Positions 17,303 to 26,409 of a DNA stretch of 54,098 bases are shown piece after piece (the first letter of the stretch is position 1; every line of letters starts with the position of its first letter). The stretch is from Anaerolineae bacterium. Lineage in GTDB: Bacteria > Chloroflexota > Anaerolineae > Aggregatilineales > Aggregatilineaceae. The stretch is from positions 1 through 54,098 of the forward strand of contig JAOSJP010000006.1 in the NCBI GenBank assembly GCA_027494015.1. The letters run 5' to 3'. The notes under the pieces are model-generated. The model was not told the DNA's origin and searched no databases. It saw only the letters and a program-made list of their open reading frames with translations. The position numbers and the translations under genes were made by a program.

Positions 17303-18268
17303 TCAGGACGGGGCACCGCACTCGCTGAGGAACGCTTGCACCGCTTCGGCGGAATTGAGCGTGTGGCGCTGCGCCGCGCGGTCAATGCGCTTGACCAGGC
17401 CCGACAGCACGTCCTTCGGCCCCAACTCGACGAACACCTCGATCCCGCGCGCGCGCATCGCCTGGACGGACTCCGCCCAGCGCACAGTTGAGGTGAGCTG
17501 CGCGCCAAGCTCGGCGCGGATAGCCTCAGCAGACTCCAGCGGCGCGGCGTGCACGTTGCCGATCACGGGCAGGCGGGGGGCGCTGAAGGGCGTGATCGCC
17601 AGCGCGCGGGCGAAGTCGGCGGTGATGCTCTCCATGAGCGGGGAATGGGAGGCCACACTGACCGCCAGCGGGACGACGCGCTTGGCGCCAGCCCCTTCGA
17701 TGCGGGGCAGGGCCAGTTCCAGGGTCGGCTTGTCGCCGGAGATGACGATCTGGCCGGGGCAGTTGTCATTGGCGATGACCAGCGGGCGACCAGTCTGGGC
17801 GCTCGCCTCAGCGCAGAGGGCGGCCAGCACCTCCGCATCCAGCCCCAGGACGGCGGCCATCGCGCCCGGCGCGCGCTGGCTGGCTTCGTGCATCAGCCGT
17901 CCGCGCTCGCGGACCAGGCGCAGCCCGTCTGCAAAGGTCATGGCGCCGGCAGCGGTCAGGGCGGTTAGCTCGCCGAGGCTGTGCCCGGCAGCGCACGCCG
18001 GTTGGAAGGCATCGCCCAGCGCCTCGCTCAGGACGCGCGTCAGGGCGACGCCCATGACGAACAGGGCTGGCTGAGTGTTGAGCGTGTCGTTGAGGGTCTC
18101 GGCAGGGCCGTCGAAACACAGGTCGCTGAGGGGGAAGCCAAGCACTTCGTCGGCCTGGGCGAAGACAGCGCGCGCGCCAGGGAAGGCTACAGTCAGGTCG
18201 GCCCCCATGCCGACCTCCTGCGATCCCTGTCCGGGGAAAATCAGCGCCGTGGCTTGCCAACTGATCAT
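17303..18268 (-). CDS. fabD: Malonyl-CoA:ACP transacylase
   Basis: Loads malonyl groups on acyl-carrier protein for fatty-acid synthesis. The 321 residues contain FPGQGSQEVGMG at the N-terminus, the nucleophile serine in GHSLGELTAL (about residues 95-104), the conserved Arg in RLVRERGRLM, and the catalytic His in VASHSPLM. Strong Shine-Dalgarno (GGAAGGA, seven bases). rpmF lies 120 bp upstream on the same strand with its own terminator between, so read-through is uncertain. Other fab genes are absent from the window, although rpmF-fab linkage is common in bacteria. Confidence 0.95.
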   Translation of the reverse strand: MISWQATALIFPGQGSQEVGMGADLTVAFPGARAVFAQADEVLGFPLSDLCFDGPAETLNDTLNTQPALFVMGVALTRVLSEALGDAFQPACAAGHSLGELTALTAAGAMTFADGLRLVRERGRLMHEASQRAPGAMAAVLGLDAEVLAALCAEASAQTGRPLVIANDNCPGQIVISGDKPTLELALPRIEGAGAKRVVPLAVSVASHSPLMESITADFARALAITPFSAPRLPVIGNVHAAPLESAEAIRAELGAQLTSTVRWAESVQAMRARGIEVFVELGPKDVLSGLVKRIDRAAQRHTLNSAEAVQAFLSECGAPS

Positions 18269-18327
18269 GGGGCGTTCCTTCCTTGTGAATAGACGCGGGT
18301 CACGCGCCAGGGTTCATAACGCAAAGA

Positions 18328-18349
18328 GCCGTGCTCGTCAAGGCACGGC
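18328..18349 (-). terminator. Terminator-like hairpin after rpmF
   Basis: GCCGTGC / GCACGGC stem with an eight-base loop, followed on the minus strand by TCTTTGCGTT. Moderate T content suggests partial termination before fabD. Confidence 0.6.
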
Positions 18350-18388
18350 CCCCAGCATCTCTGGCAGGGAATGGCTGCCGTCGGTCTG

Positions 18389-18577
18389 TTAGTCCTCTTC
18401 GGCGACCTGCAGCACTTCGCGCCCACGATACATGCCGCAGTGCGGGCAGACCTCGTGCGCCGGCTTGTAATTGCCGCACTCATCGCAGAGAACGAGGTGA
18501 CGCGGCGTCAAATGGTCGTGCGAACGCCGCTTATCGCGGCGGGTTTTGGATGTTTTTCGCTTGGGCAGCGGACCCAT
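18389..18577 (-). CDS. rpmF: Ribosomal protein bL32
   Basis: 62-residue ribosomal protein of the large subunit. MGPLPKRKTSKTRRDKRR is the typical N-terminus, and the two CxxC pairs (CDECGNYKPAHEVCPHCG) form the zinc ribbon, so this is the zinc-binding C+ paralogue. AAGGAGA lies five bases upstream of the ATG. The frame remains open upstream as far as the promoter, which is not coding. It is preceded by a perfect-consensus promoter and followed by a hairpin and fabD. Confidence 0.96.
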   Translation of the reverse strand: MGPLPKRKTSKTRRDKRRSHDHLTPRHLVLCDECGNYKPAHEVCPHCGMYRGREVLQVAEED

Positions 18578-18631
18578 TGAAGTCTCCTTAAACAGACGCA
18601 TGTCCGGCGTTCGGGCCGGGCAACGCGCAGA

Positions 18632-18660
18632 ATTATAAGCAGCCTTCACGGGACTGTCAA
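18632..18660 (-). promoter_or_regulatory. Consensus promoter of rpmF
   Basis: Perfect TTGACA and perfect TATAAT (minus strand) with a 17-bp spacer, ending 54 bp before the rpmF ATG. The best sigma-70-type promoter in the window. Confidence 0.9.
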
Positions 18661-18699
18661 GGCTGGGAGCAGCGCGCGCGGCAGCGGCAGGACGGCGAG

Positions 18700-19272
18700 T
18701 CAGTCACTTACACCTGGCTGGCCGCTGCTCTGATCAAGGATGGCCTCGGCATACTCTTCAGCAGGGACGGCAATGCTTTGCTGCCTCTCCTGCCCGGCAG
18801 CGGCTTGTGCCTGGGCGCGGCTGGCGGCGCGTGCCTCCATGATCTTGGCTACGCCGTTACGCGCCACGGTGAGGTTGTGCATGAGCTGCCCTTCCAGCTC
18901 TTTGAGCACTTCCATCACGTAGCTGTCGGCGTCAGCGCGAATGCTCTCCGCCTCGCGGTACGCCTGCTCGATGATGTTGCGGGCCTGGCTGCGCGCTTTC
19001 TTCACGATGGCGTCGCGCTCCACCATCTCTTCTCTTTGATCGTGGGCGATCTGCCGGACACGCTCAGCTTCCTCAGTGGCCTGGGCCAGCACGCGATCGC
19101 GCTGGTTGATCACGCGCGAGGCTATCTCGATCTGCTCTGGCACCGAAATGCGCATCTGGTCAATGATCTCCAGCGCGCGCTCTTCGTCAATGAGCGTGAA
19201 TTTGCTGAAAGGAACGTGACGTCCCTCGTCTATCAGGTCTTCCAGGCGGTCTACCAGGTGTTGAATATCCAT
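18700..19272 (-). CDS. Coiled-coil protein next to coaD
   Basis: 190 residues, mostly a long charged helix (about 45-150) rich in Glu, Arg, Ala and Gln, resembling ATP synthase subunit b or DivIVA-like rods but with no membrane segment. Proteins of this type are often found beside coaD in Firmicutes and Chloroflexota, and their role is unknown. GGGGAGG lies six bases before the ATG. coaD ends 27 bp upstream on the same strand, so the two are probably co-transcribed. I would not call it an ATP synthase subunit, since no atp genes are near. Confidence 0.65.
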   Translation of the reverse strand: MDIQHLVDRLEDLIDEGRHVPFSKFTLIDEERALEIIDQMRISVPEQIEIASRVINQRDRVLAQATEEAERVRQIAHDQREEMVERDAIVKKARSQARNIIEQAYREAESIRADADSYVMEVLKELEGQLMHNLTVARNGVAKIMEARAASRAQAQAAAGQERQQSIAVPAEEYAEAILDQSSGQPGVSD

Positions 19273-19299
19273 GTGCTGCCTCCCCAGTCCGGTGTGCTG

Positions 19300-19842
19300 C
19301 TACCCATCTATGCTGACCATATAGGAGGAGTTGGACCCTTGCGCTCTAAGCTCTTCGAATCGCCGCGTCAGGGCTGCGACTACATGCGGCGGCGCCATCG
19401 AAGACACATCCCCCCCCAACGACGCAATCTCACGAATCGTGCTCGAACTGATGTGCAGGTGTTCCTCGGCGGCGATGAACGTCACAATCTCGATATCCGG
19501 CGCAAGCCGGCGATTTGCCAGCGCCATGCGGAACTCCAGCTCGAAGTCCGAAAACACGCGCAGCCCGCGCACAATGGCGTGGGCGCCAACCTCTCGTGCA
19601 TAGTCTACAGTCAGTCTATTGTATGACGCAACTCGCACACGCGGCTCGTCTTTGAGCGCTTCCCGAATGAGGGCGACGCGCTCTTCACCAGAGAACAGAT
19701 TGGGTTTGCCGGGGTGCACATAGACGGCCACGACCACTTCATCGAACATGCGCTGCGCACGCCGGGCAATATCCACATGACCGTAGTGGACGGGGTTGAA
19801 CGAGCCAGGGAAGATGGCGCAACAAATGTGATCGTGGCGCAT
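19300..19842 (-). CDS. coaD: Phosphopantetheine adenylyltransferase
   Basis: Fourth step of coenzyme A synthesis: ATP plus 4'-phosphopantetheine to dephospho-CoA. The 180 residues have the nucleotidyltransferase motif FPGSFNPVHYGHVD (HxGH-like variant YGH) at 11-24, the RGLRVFSDFELEFRMA signature, and the C-terminal SSSTIREIASLGGDVSSM. AGGAGA lies six bases upstream of the ATG. Slightly longer than the usual 160 residues because of the C-terminal tail. The gene is likely first in a two-gene unit with the coiled-coil protein. Confidence 0.93.
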   Translation of the reverse strand: MRHDHICCAIFPGSFNPVHYGHVDIARRAQRMFDEVVVAVYVHPGKPNLFSGEERVALIREALKDEPRVRVASYNRLTVDYAREVGAHAIVRGLRVFSDFELEFRMALANRRLAPDIEIVTFIAAEEHLHISSSTIREIASLGGDVSSMAPPHVVAALTRRFEELRAQGSNSSYMVSIDG

Positions 19843-19894
19843 GGTGTCTCTCCTGTATGGTCGCCGGTGTCCGCGCTCAGGGCGGCGAGCGGCG

Positions 19895-22468
19895 TCAGCT
19901 TATGTCGCCCCGGCGCTCGGCCAAAGCCTGAATGCGCTGGGCGAGCAACTGGTGCTCTGGGCGGGCCAGCGGCGGATCGTCGGCATAGACGGTGCGCGCT
20001 TCACGCTGGGCCAGCTCGACCAGACGCGGGTTCATCAGCTCGGCCAGGCGGAACTGCTGCGCGCCGCTCTGGCGGATGCCCAGCAGATCGCCGGCCCCGC
20101 GCAGCCGCCAGTCAATCTCGGCCAGCTTGAAGCCATCGGTTGTTTCTTCCAGGGCGCTGAGCCGCGCGATAGCCTCCTCAGAGGGCGTCTCGGTGATCAG
20201 CAGGCAGTAGGAGCGGTGCTCGCCGCGCCCGACACGCCCCCGGAACTGGTGCAACTGCGCCAGTCCAAAACGCTCGGCGTGCTCGATCAGCATCACGCTG
20301 GCGTTGGGCACGTCAATGCCCACTTCGATGACCGACGTGGCGACCAGTATCTGAAGCTCGCCGCTGGCGAAGGCGTGCATGACGGCGTCTTTCTCAGGCG
20401 GGGCCATGCGCCCATGCAGCAGCCCCAGGCGGTGGTTCGGGAAGATGCCGGCTTGCAGCCGCTCGTATTCCTCAACAGCCGCCTTGCTTTCCTCCTGCTC
20501 GTCGCTCGCTTCCACCAGGGGATAGACGATGAACGCCTGACGTCCCTTGTCAATCTGGGTGCGAATGAAGCTGTAGACTCGCTCGCGCTCGACCGGGCGC
20601 AGGACGCGCGTCTCGACAGGCGACCGACCCGGAGGCAGCTCGTCTATGATGGACAGATCGAGGTCGGCGTAGAGCGTCAGGGCGAGCGTGCGCGGGATGG
20701 GCGTCGCCGTCATGACGAGCACATGGGGGTTAAAGCCCTTGCCGCGCAGGCTGCCGCGCTGTTCCACGCCGAAGCGATGCTGCTCATCAATGATGGCCAG
20801 GGCCAGATCGCGGAAGGACACGCCGCCCTGAATGAGCGCGTGCGTGCCGATGACCACGTGCACAGCTCCTTCAGCCAGACCCGCATAGATTTCGTCGCGC
20901 TCAGCAGGCGACGTGCTGCCGGTCAGCAGGCGAATCTGCATGTGCTCCCCGCCGGGCAGCGCGCGCAGCAGCCCGGTGACATTGCGGGCGTGCTGCTCGG
21001 CCAGGATGCTCGTGGGGGCCATCAGCGCGGCCTGCTTGCCGCTCTGGACGGCGATAGCCAGGGCAAGGGCGGCTACGGCGGTCTTGCCCGATCCCACATC
21101 GCCTTGCAGCAGGCGATTCATGGGCACGTCGCGCGCCAGGTCGCGGCGGATGTCGTCAAGCGCGCGTTGCTGCGCAGCCGTAAGCTGGAAGGGCAGCGCA
21201 GCGAGCGCCGCTCCCAGCCAATCATCCGGCACGGCGAGCGGCTGGCCGGGGACCGACTGCCAGTCGCGCCGCGCCTCCATGACTGCCATCTGGAAGAGGA
21301 ATAGCTCGTCGAAGCTCAGGCGCTGCCGGGCGTGCTCCAGGTAATCGTGCGAGTCCGGGAAGTGCGCCTGCTCAAGGGCCCAACTCAGGTCGGGGAAGCC
21401 GGTGCGTTCCAGAACGGGTTCGGGCAGATAGTCGGGGACGTTTTCGGCGTGGTCGGACAGCGCCTGGCGTACCAGCCGGCGCATCGTCCGCGCTGACAGC
21501 CCCTTAGTGAGCGGGTACACGGGAACGATGCGGTTGGTGTGCAGGTGCTCGCGTTCCAGAAGCTCCCATTCGGGGTTGGTCATCATCGTTTCGTTGCGAA
21601 AACGCTCGACCTTGCCGCTGGCGACGATCATGCTGCCACGCTTGAACTGACGCTGAAGCCAAAGCTGCCCGAAGAAGATGGCTTGCAGGGTGCCAGTGCC
21701 ATCTTCCAGCACCACCGACAGATACGGGCGTCCGGCGCGCCCCTGCCGGCGGGCGACGCTGCGAATGGCGGCGACGACGCTCACCGTCTCGCCGGGCACC
21801 AGCCGGTTGAGCGTGCGCATTCGCGTGTAGTCATCGTAGCGGCGGGGGAACGTGAACAGCAGATCGCCGACCGTGACAATGCCCAGGCGGTCCAGCTTCT
21901 CGGCCATTTTTTCGCCGACGCGGTGCAGCGACTGCACGGGCGTCTGCAGGGCGGCCAGCTTCGCGGCTGCTTCTTCGGGCGAGAGCGCCGGGCGCCGTCC
22001 GCGTCGTAGGGGGAGCGAGCGCCGCCGCGCCGGTTCTTCGCGCGCGGCGGGCGGTGGCGGTGTGTAGCCCTCATCTTCGGCGTCAGCGCTCTGCCCGGCG
22101 GCAATCTGCCCGGCGTCGCTGGCAGGGGGGCCTGCTGTGGAGTCTGGCTCCTGGTCGCCGGCTTCCTGCGGCGCGACTATCTCAGATTGGACGGGACGTG
22201 AAGGCTGGATGCGCCCGGTGATGCGCCCCAGCATGTACTTGACTGACTCGCGGCGCATCTCCGTGCTGTCTCTGCCGTCGTAGTCGTGCAGGAGCTGAAC
22301 CAACTCATCAATCAGCAGGTGGTGTTCCGGTCGCCTGGCCTGTTGGCGCGCATCCCGCTCCCAGTTGCCGACAAACGAACCCAATCCGCCGATGACGGCA
22401 GTGTTGCGAAAGCCGGTTTCCTGCTCCAGCTTCAGGATTTTGACCAGTGTTTCCAGCGCCGAGGGCAT
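19895..22468 (-). CDS. recG: ATP-dependent DNA helicase RecG
   Basis: Branch-migrates stalled forks and Holliday junctions. The 857-residue protein has a family-typical core: the wedge/OB domain beginning near LHRVGEKMAEKL, Walker A GDVGSGKTAVAALAL, DEQHRFGVEQRG (DExH box), VMTATPIPRTLAL, and the C-terminal GRVGRGEHRSYC motif VI. An extra N-terminal region of about 200 residues (helical, then Pro/Glu-rich and disordered) precedes the core, as seen in several non-proteobacterial RecGs. The start is taken as ATG 22468; its Shine-Dalgarno is weak. It follows the DegV gene by 16 bp, so it is probably in the same operon as the fak genes. Confidence 0.95.
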   Translation of the reverse strand: MPSALETLVKILKLEQETGFRNTAVIGGLGSFVGNWERDARQQARRPEHHLLIDELVQLLHDYDGRDSTEMRRESVKYMLGRITGRIQPSRPVQSEIVAPQEAGDQEPDSTAGPPASDAGQIAAGQSADAEDEGYTPPPPAAREEPARRRSLPLRRGRRPALSPEEAAAKLAALQTPVQSLHRVGEKMAEKLDRLGIVTVGDLLFTFPRRYDDYTRMRTLNRLVPGETVSVVAAIRSVARRQGRAGRPYLSVVLEDGTGTLQAIFFGQLWLQRQFKRGSMIVASGKVERFRNETMMTNPEWELLEREHLHTNRIVPVYPLTKGLSARTMRRLVRQALSDHAENVPDYLPEPVLERTGFPDLSWALEQAHFPDSHDYLEHARQRLSFDELFLFQMAVMEARRDWQSVPGQPLAVPDDWLGAALAALPFQLTAAQQRALDDIRRDLARDVPMNRLLQGDVGSGKTAVAALALAIAVQSGKQAALMAPTSILAEQHARNVTGLLRALPGGEHMQIRLLTGSTSPAERDEIYAGLAEGAVHVVIGTHALIQGGVSFRDLALAIIDEQHRFGVEQRGSLRGKGFNPHVLVMTATPIPRTLALTLYADLDLSIIDELPPGRSPVETRVLRPVERERVYSFIRTQIDKGRQAFIVYPLVEASDEQEESKAAVEEYERLQAGIFPNHRLGLLHGRMAPPEKDAVMHAFASGELQILVATSVIEVGIDVPNASVMLIEHAERFGLAQLHQFRGRVGRGEHRSYCLLITETPSEEAIARLSALEETTDGFKLAEIDWRLRGAGDLLGIRQSGAQQFRLAELMNPRLVELAQREARTVYADDPPLARPEHQLLAQRIQALAERRGDIS

Positions 22469-22484
22469 AGGACTATCTTTCTGA

Positions 22485-23327
22485 TTACGCTTGACGTAGC
22501 ACAGCAACACCGAGCGCGTTCGGCCCGACATGCACACCGAGCACCGGCGTGGCATCCACGACCGGAATCTCGGCGAGCGGCACGAGGTCGGACAGGGCCT
22601 CGGCGAGGCGCTGACCTCCCTGGGGAAAGTACGAGTGCATCACGGCCAGACGTTCCAGCGGAGCGGCACTGTGAGCCAACTCCACCAGGGCCGCGAACGC
22701 CCGCTGCGAGGTGCGCGTCCGGGTGACTGAGGATACCACACCATCGTACAGGCGGATGATCGGCTTGATGTGAAACAGCTCGCCGACCATCGCTGCCGCC
22801 CAACCGACTCGCCCGCTGCGCCGCACATATTCGAACGTGTCCAGCGCCGCCCAGACGTCGGCGCGCGGCACGGCGGCGCGCACTTCGCCGGCGATGACTG
22901 CCGGGGCGACGCCTGCCTGGGCGCGCTCGGCGGCCATCAGGACAAGCCAGCCCAGCCCCATGCTCGCGATGCCGCTGTCTATCAGCGTGACGCGATCCGG
23001 CGCGCTCTGCTCGGCGGCCAGCCGGAACGTGTTGAAGATACCGCTCAGCCTGGCCGGGGCGGTGATGCCGATGACGTGCTCAGCGTCGGCCAGGGCTTGC
23101 TGCATCACTTCAAGCACCTGGCCGGGCGGCGGCGCGGAGGTCTTGGGCAGCTCGGCAACGGTCGTCAGCCGCCGGTAGAACTCTGGCCGGGTGAGTTGCA
23201 CCCCGTCATCGGCCAGGCTTTCCAGCCCGAAATGGACGTAGGTCGGCACGACGCGAATATCGTAACGGGCGATCCAGTCATGCGGCAGATCGCACGTGCT
23301 GTCGGTCATGACGAGGACGGACTTCAT
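22485..23327 (-). CDS. DegV family protein (FakB-like fatty-acid-binding), copy 1
   Basis: 280 residues. DegV/FakB proteins hold a fatty acid while FakA phosphorylates its carboxylate. Typical motifs are VMTDSTCDLP at the N-terminus, KTSAPPPGQ (the TSxPSP-type loop), the GIASMGLGW segment, and FEYVRRSGRVGW. A His in MHSYF corresponds to the conserved position near the fatty-acid head group. The ATG overlaps the stop of the second degV gene by four bases, indicating translational coupling. The chain-length or saturation preference cannot be read from the sequence. Confidence 0.88.
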   Translation of the reverse strand: MKSVLVMTDSTCDLPHDWIARYDIRVVPTYVHFGLESLADDGVQLTRPEFYRRLTTVAELPKTSAPPPGQVLEVMQQALADAEHVIGITAPARLSGIFNTFRLAAEQSAPDRVTLIDSGIASMGLGWLVLMAAERAQAGVAPAVIAGEVRAAVPRADVWAALDTFEYVRRSGRVGWAAAMVGELFHIKPIIRLYDGVVSSVTRTRTSQRAFAALVELAHSAAPLERLAVMHSYFPQGGQRLAEALSDLVPLAEIPVVDATPVLGVHVGPNALGVAVLRQA

Positions 23328-24196
23328 GATAGGCTATCCTCTGCATTCGGGTCTTCATAGACGACCACGCCAACGCCGTCCGGCCCGATCAGCGCCGCGA
23401 GGCTGGGCTGATACATGACGAGCGGGAACGAGCATCCGGGCAACTCGGTCGCCAGTTGCTCGTGCAGCAGGCGGGTGCGCTCGGTGGGGTGGGGCGCGCT
23501 GTGCAGGATGATCAGTTGCTCCAGGCCAGAGAACTCCGCCACGAACTCCACAATCTTGTCAACAGCCTGAGCCTGCGTGCGCACTTTTTCCATCGGGATC
23601 AATTCCCCTTCCTCGATGGTGAGGAAGGGCTTGATATCCAGCATTGTGCCCAGGATGGTCTGCGTCTCGCTGAGCAGACCGGTGTGGCGCAGATAGGTGA
23701 GTCCATTGACATAGAACACCGAGTAGACATGCGGTAACTGTGACCGGGCCTGGTGGACGATTTCTTCCAGGGGCGCGCCGCTCTCGGCTGCCTGCGCCGC
23801 TCTTTCAACCAGCAGGGCGAGGCCCACTGAGAGAGTCATCGAGTCCAGAGGTACGATCTCGCAGCGACCGAGCAGCGTCTTGCTGGCGCGCAGAGCGTTT
23901 TCCCAGGTCTGGCTGAGCCGGCGCGACATGAGCAGGGCCAGAACCTGGTCAGTCTCCCTGTTGAGGCGGCGGAAGACCGCCGCGAAGTCCTCTGGGCTGG
24001 GCGCGATAAGCCGGGCGGGGATGTCGCTCTGCTGGGCCAGGCGCAGGTAGGTTGCCGGGTCAATGTCCAGCCCTTCGCGGTAGACCCGCGTGCCCAGGCT
24101 GATTGACAGCGGGACAACCTCGATCCTCAGGCGCTCCACAATGGCCGGGTCGAGGAATTGCGCCGTGCTATCGGTGACGATTCGCACTCTGCCCAA
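23324..24196 (-). CDS. DegV family protein (FakB-like fatty-acid-binding), copy 2
   Basis: 290-residue paralogue of the neighbouring DegV protein: RIVTDSTAQF at the N-terminus, RLIAPSPEDF in the lipid-loop position, DSMTLSVGLALL, and the TYLRHTGLLS segment. The two copies are clearly diverged, as in organisms that keep separate FakBs for different fatty acids. TTG is the likely start (GGGGAG nine bases upstream); the GTG four codons in is an alternative. It sits between FakA (40 bp upstream) and copy 1, on the same strand. Confidence 0.87.
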   Translation of the reverse strand: MGRVRIVTDSTAQFLDPAIVERLRIEVVPLSISLGTRVYREGLDIDPATYLRLAQQSDIPARLIAPSPEDFAAVFRRLNRETDQVLALLMSRRLSQTWENALRASKTLLGRCEIVPLDSMTLSVGLALLVERAAQAAESGAPLEEIVHQARSQLPHVYSVFYVNGLTYLRHTGLLSETQTILGTMLDIKPFLTIEEGELIPMEKVRTQAQAVDKIVEFVAEFSGLEQLIILHSAPHPTERTRLLHEQLATELPGCSFPLVMYQPSLAALIGPDGVGVVVYEDPNAEDSLS

Positions 24197-24236
24197 CGAT
24201 TCTGACTCCCCATGTCGCTGGCGGCCCAGGCCGGAG

Positions 24237-25943
24237 CTATTCGGCGCTCAGGATGTAGTGATAGTGCGCCTGGCCGCCGTATACTACCTCAAATTCCTGA
24301 TCGGGGTACACGGCGCTCAGGCTGCCGGTCACCTGACGGGCCTCCGCTTCCTGGATGCCATTGCCGTAGTACAGCGTGATCAGCTCACACACGTGGGAGC
24401 ACATCTGCTGTAGCGTGGCGCGCAGCACAGAGCTGAGGTCGTCGCCAGAAACTGCCAGCGCCCCGTCCACCAGCCCGATAATCTGCCCGCTGGCGACCTG
24501 AACGCCGTTAAGCTCAACGCTGCGCGTGGCGGTGGTGATCTCGCCGGTCACGACGTTGTCCTTCGCCTGAAGCATGGCTCTGGCCACTGTCTCCAGGTCG
24601 CCCTTTGGATCGTAGGGCAGCAGGGCGCTGATGCCCTGGGGCATACTGCGCGTGGGGATGACGACGACCGTCTGGCCGGTAGCCAGACGCGCGGCCTGTT
24701 CGGCGGCCAGGATGATATTCTTGTTGTTGGGCAGCAGGATGATCTTCCTGGTGGGCACGTGCTGGACGGCGTCCAGAATCTCCTGGGTGCTGGGGTTGTT
24801 GGTCTGCCCGCCCATCACCAGTCCGGCGGCCCCCAGTTGGCGGAAGACGCGGGCCAGGCCCTCGCCAGAGGCCACGCTGACCACGCCAATGTCGTCCGAG
24901 TCAAGCTCGATGGGCGGGATGTCCGCCTGGGCGCTGGCTGGTTGGGCCGTCGCAGGTGTCTCCACCCCTTCGCGCTCGCGCACGTAGTCCTGGAACTGCT
25001 CCTGCATGTTTTCCACCACGATGTCGCTGAGCGCACCCAGGCTGACAGCGTAGCTGAGCGGGATGCCAGGGTCGTGCACGTGGACGTGAACTTTGATCGC
25101 GTCCTGGCTGCCGACGACCAGCGTTGACCAGCCCATCTGGTCAATGGCCGCACGCACGGTGTTCACGTCGAGGCCATCGCCTTTGAGGATGAACTGCACA
25201 TCGTAGCCATAGCCAAGCTCGTCTTCAGGAGCGAGTGCTGTGGCCAGGTCGTGCGTTTCGGCTGGGACTGTCTCTTCCACCTCGATCTCTTCCCCCTGCA
25301 AATACAGCAGCATCCCTTCGAGAATGTACACCAACCCGCTGCCCCCTGAGTCCACGACGCCCGCTTTTTGCAGGATGGGCAGCAACTCCGGCGTGCGCGC
25401 CAGCGCGTCTTTGGCGCGCACCACCACACGGCGCAGGATCTCAACCATGTCGTGCGTGTCGCGCGATGATTCCTGAGCGGCTTCTGCCGCCTCGCGGGCG
25501 ACGGTGAGGATGGTGCCCTCCACCGGCTTGATGACGCCGCGATAGGCCGTGTCCGACGCTTCGCGCAGGCCCTTGACGAGCAATTCCGGCGTCAGCGTTT
25601 TGTGATCGCGCAGCGCGTGGGCGAAGCCCTGCCACAACTGGGAGAGGATGGTGCCCGAATTGCCGCGCGATCCCATCATGGCCCCGTGCGCGATCTGGGC
25701 GGCGATCTGTCCAATGTGATCGCTGGGATTCGCCTCAATCTCCCTGATGGCGTTGCGCATCGTCATGAGCATGTTCGTGCCCGTGTCGCCATCCGGGACG
25801 GGGAACACGTTCAACTGGTTGACCAGCGCGTGGTGCCGGTCAAGCCAGTCGCGGCCCGCCTGCGCGAGTCGCTTGAAAGCCTGACCATCACAGGCGGTCG
25901 GCCCTGAGGGAGGGGGAGCTGTGTTGTCTGCCTTGGCGGTCAT
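24237..25943 (-). CDS. fakA: Fatty acid kinase catalytic subunit FakA (DAK2 domain)
   Basis: 568 residues. The DAK2 (dihydroxyacetone-kinase-like) ATP-binding domain is N-terminal: NVFPVPDGDTGTNM at about 45-58 carries the Mg/ATP aspartates, followed by GSRGNSGTILSQ. The middle and C-terminal parts (about 240-568) match the FakA-specific region that contacts FakB, including TNNPSTQEIL and ILLPNNKNIILAA. With FakB it converts fatty acids to acyl phosphates for phospholipid synthesis. Asp23 lies directly upstream and two FakB-like genes directly downstream, so the system looks complete except for PlsX/PlsY, which are not in the window. Confidence 0.9.
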   Translation of the reverse strand: MTAKADNTAPPPSGPTACDGQAFKRLAQAGRDWLDRHHALVNQLNVFPVPDGDTGTNMLMTMRNAIREIEANPSDHIGQIAAQIAHGAMMGSRGNSGTILSQLWQGFAHALRDHKTLTPELLVKGLREASDTAYRGVIKPVEGTILTVAREAAEAAQESSRDTHDMVEILRRVVVRAKDALARTPELLPILQKAGVVDSGGSGLVYILEGMLLYLQGEEIEVEETVPAETHDLATALAPEDELGYGYDVQFILKGDGLDVNTVRAAIDQMGWSTLVVGSQDAIKVHVHVHDPGIPLSYAVSLGALSDIVVENMQEQFQDYVREREGVETPATAQPASAQADIPPIELDSDDIGVVSVASGEGLARVFRQLGAAGLVMGGQTNNPSTQEILDAVQHVPTRKIILLPNNKNIILAAEQAARLATGQTVVVIPTRSMPQGISALLPYDPKGDLETVARAMLQAKDNVVTGEITTATRSVELNGVQVASGQIIGLVDGALAVSGDDLSSVLRATLQQMCSHVCELITLYYGNGIQEAEARQVTGSLSAVYPDQEFEVVYGGQAHYHYILSAE

Positions 25944-25950
25944 TACACCC

Positions 25951-26307
25951 TCATTCTGTTTTGCTGACGCGCAAGCCCTGGACGTGCACGTTGACCTGGC
26001 CCACCGGCAGGCCGGTGGCCTGTTCCACCGCGTAGCGCACGCTTTCGATCAGGCTGTTGGCAACGGAAGCGATGCGGGTGCCATGAGTGATGATGACATA
26101 CACATCAATGACGACATGGGCACCATCCAGGCGCACCGTAATGCCGCGATTGGGATCGCGGGTGAGGCTCGCCGCAATGTCGGACGCCAGATTGGACGAA
26201 GCCATGCCCACCACGCCATACGTCTGCAGGGCGGCATGGCTGGCGAGCGTGGCAATCGCCGTGGGCGAGATCTCAATTGAGCCGCGAGGCGTTTCGTTGG
26301 TGGTCAT
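25951..26307 (-). CDS. Asp23/Gls24 family envelope stress protein
   Basis: 118 residues of the Asp23/Gls24 family (YloU-like): SIEISPTAIATLASHAA at the N-terminus, VIDVYVIITHGTRI and VRYAVEQATGLPVGQVNVHV. In Firmicutes the same family lies directly upstream of the fakA homologue (yloV) and downstream of rpmB, the order seen here. The role is membrane-associated and still poorly defined. The stop is seven bases before the fakA ATG. It is transcribed away from rpmB and is probably the first gene of the asp23-fakA-fakB-fakB-recG unit. Confidence 0.88.
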   Translation of the reverse strand: MTTNETPRGSIEISPTAIATLASHAALQTYGVVGMASSNLASDIAASLTRDPNRGITVRLDGAHVVIDVYVIITHGTRIASVANSLIESVRYAVEQATGLPVGQVNVHVQGLRVSKTE

Positions 26308-26340
26308 GCGTTTGTCCCGTCACAAATCCAGTGATAGCCC

Positions 26341-26369
26341 TTGCATTGCGCTCTGCTCTATGGTAGCAT
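26341..26369 (+). promoter_or_regulatory. Candidate promoter of rpmB
   Basis: TTGCAT and TAGCAT with a 17-bp spacer in the 102-bp divergent region between the Asp23 gene and rpmB. Confidence 0.5.
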
Positions 26370-26409
26370 GGCGTCCGCTTGTTTGAACAGACCTTCGTGA
26401 GGCATTCCA

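Noticed and set aside
18312..18322. Solo end of the 210-bp repeat (GTTCATAACGC)
   Set aside because: Eleven matching bases only, without the CTAG end; may be chance.
19841..21304. Plus-strand frame of 487 codons opposite recG
   Set aside because: No conserved motif; recG motifs are read on the minus strand through this whole stretch.
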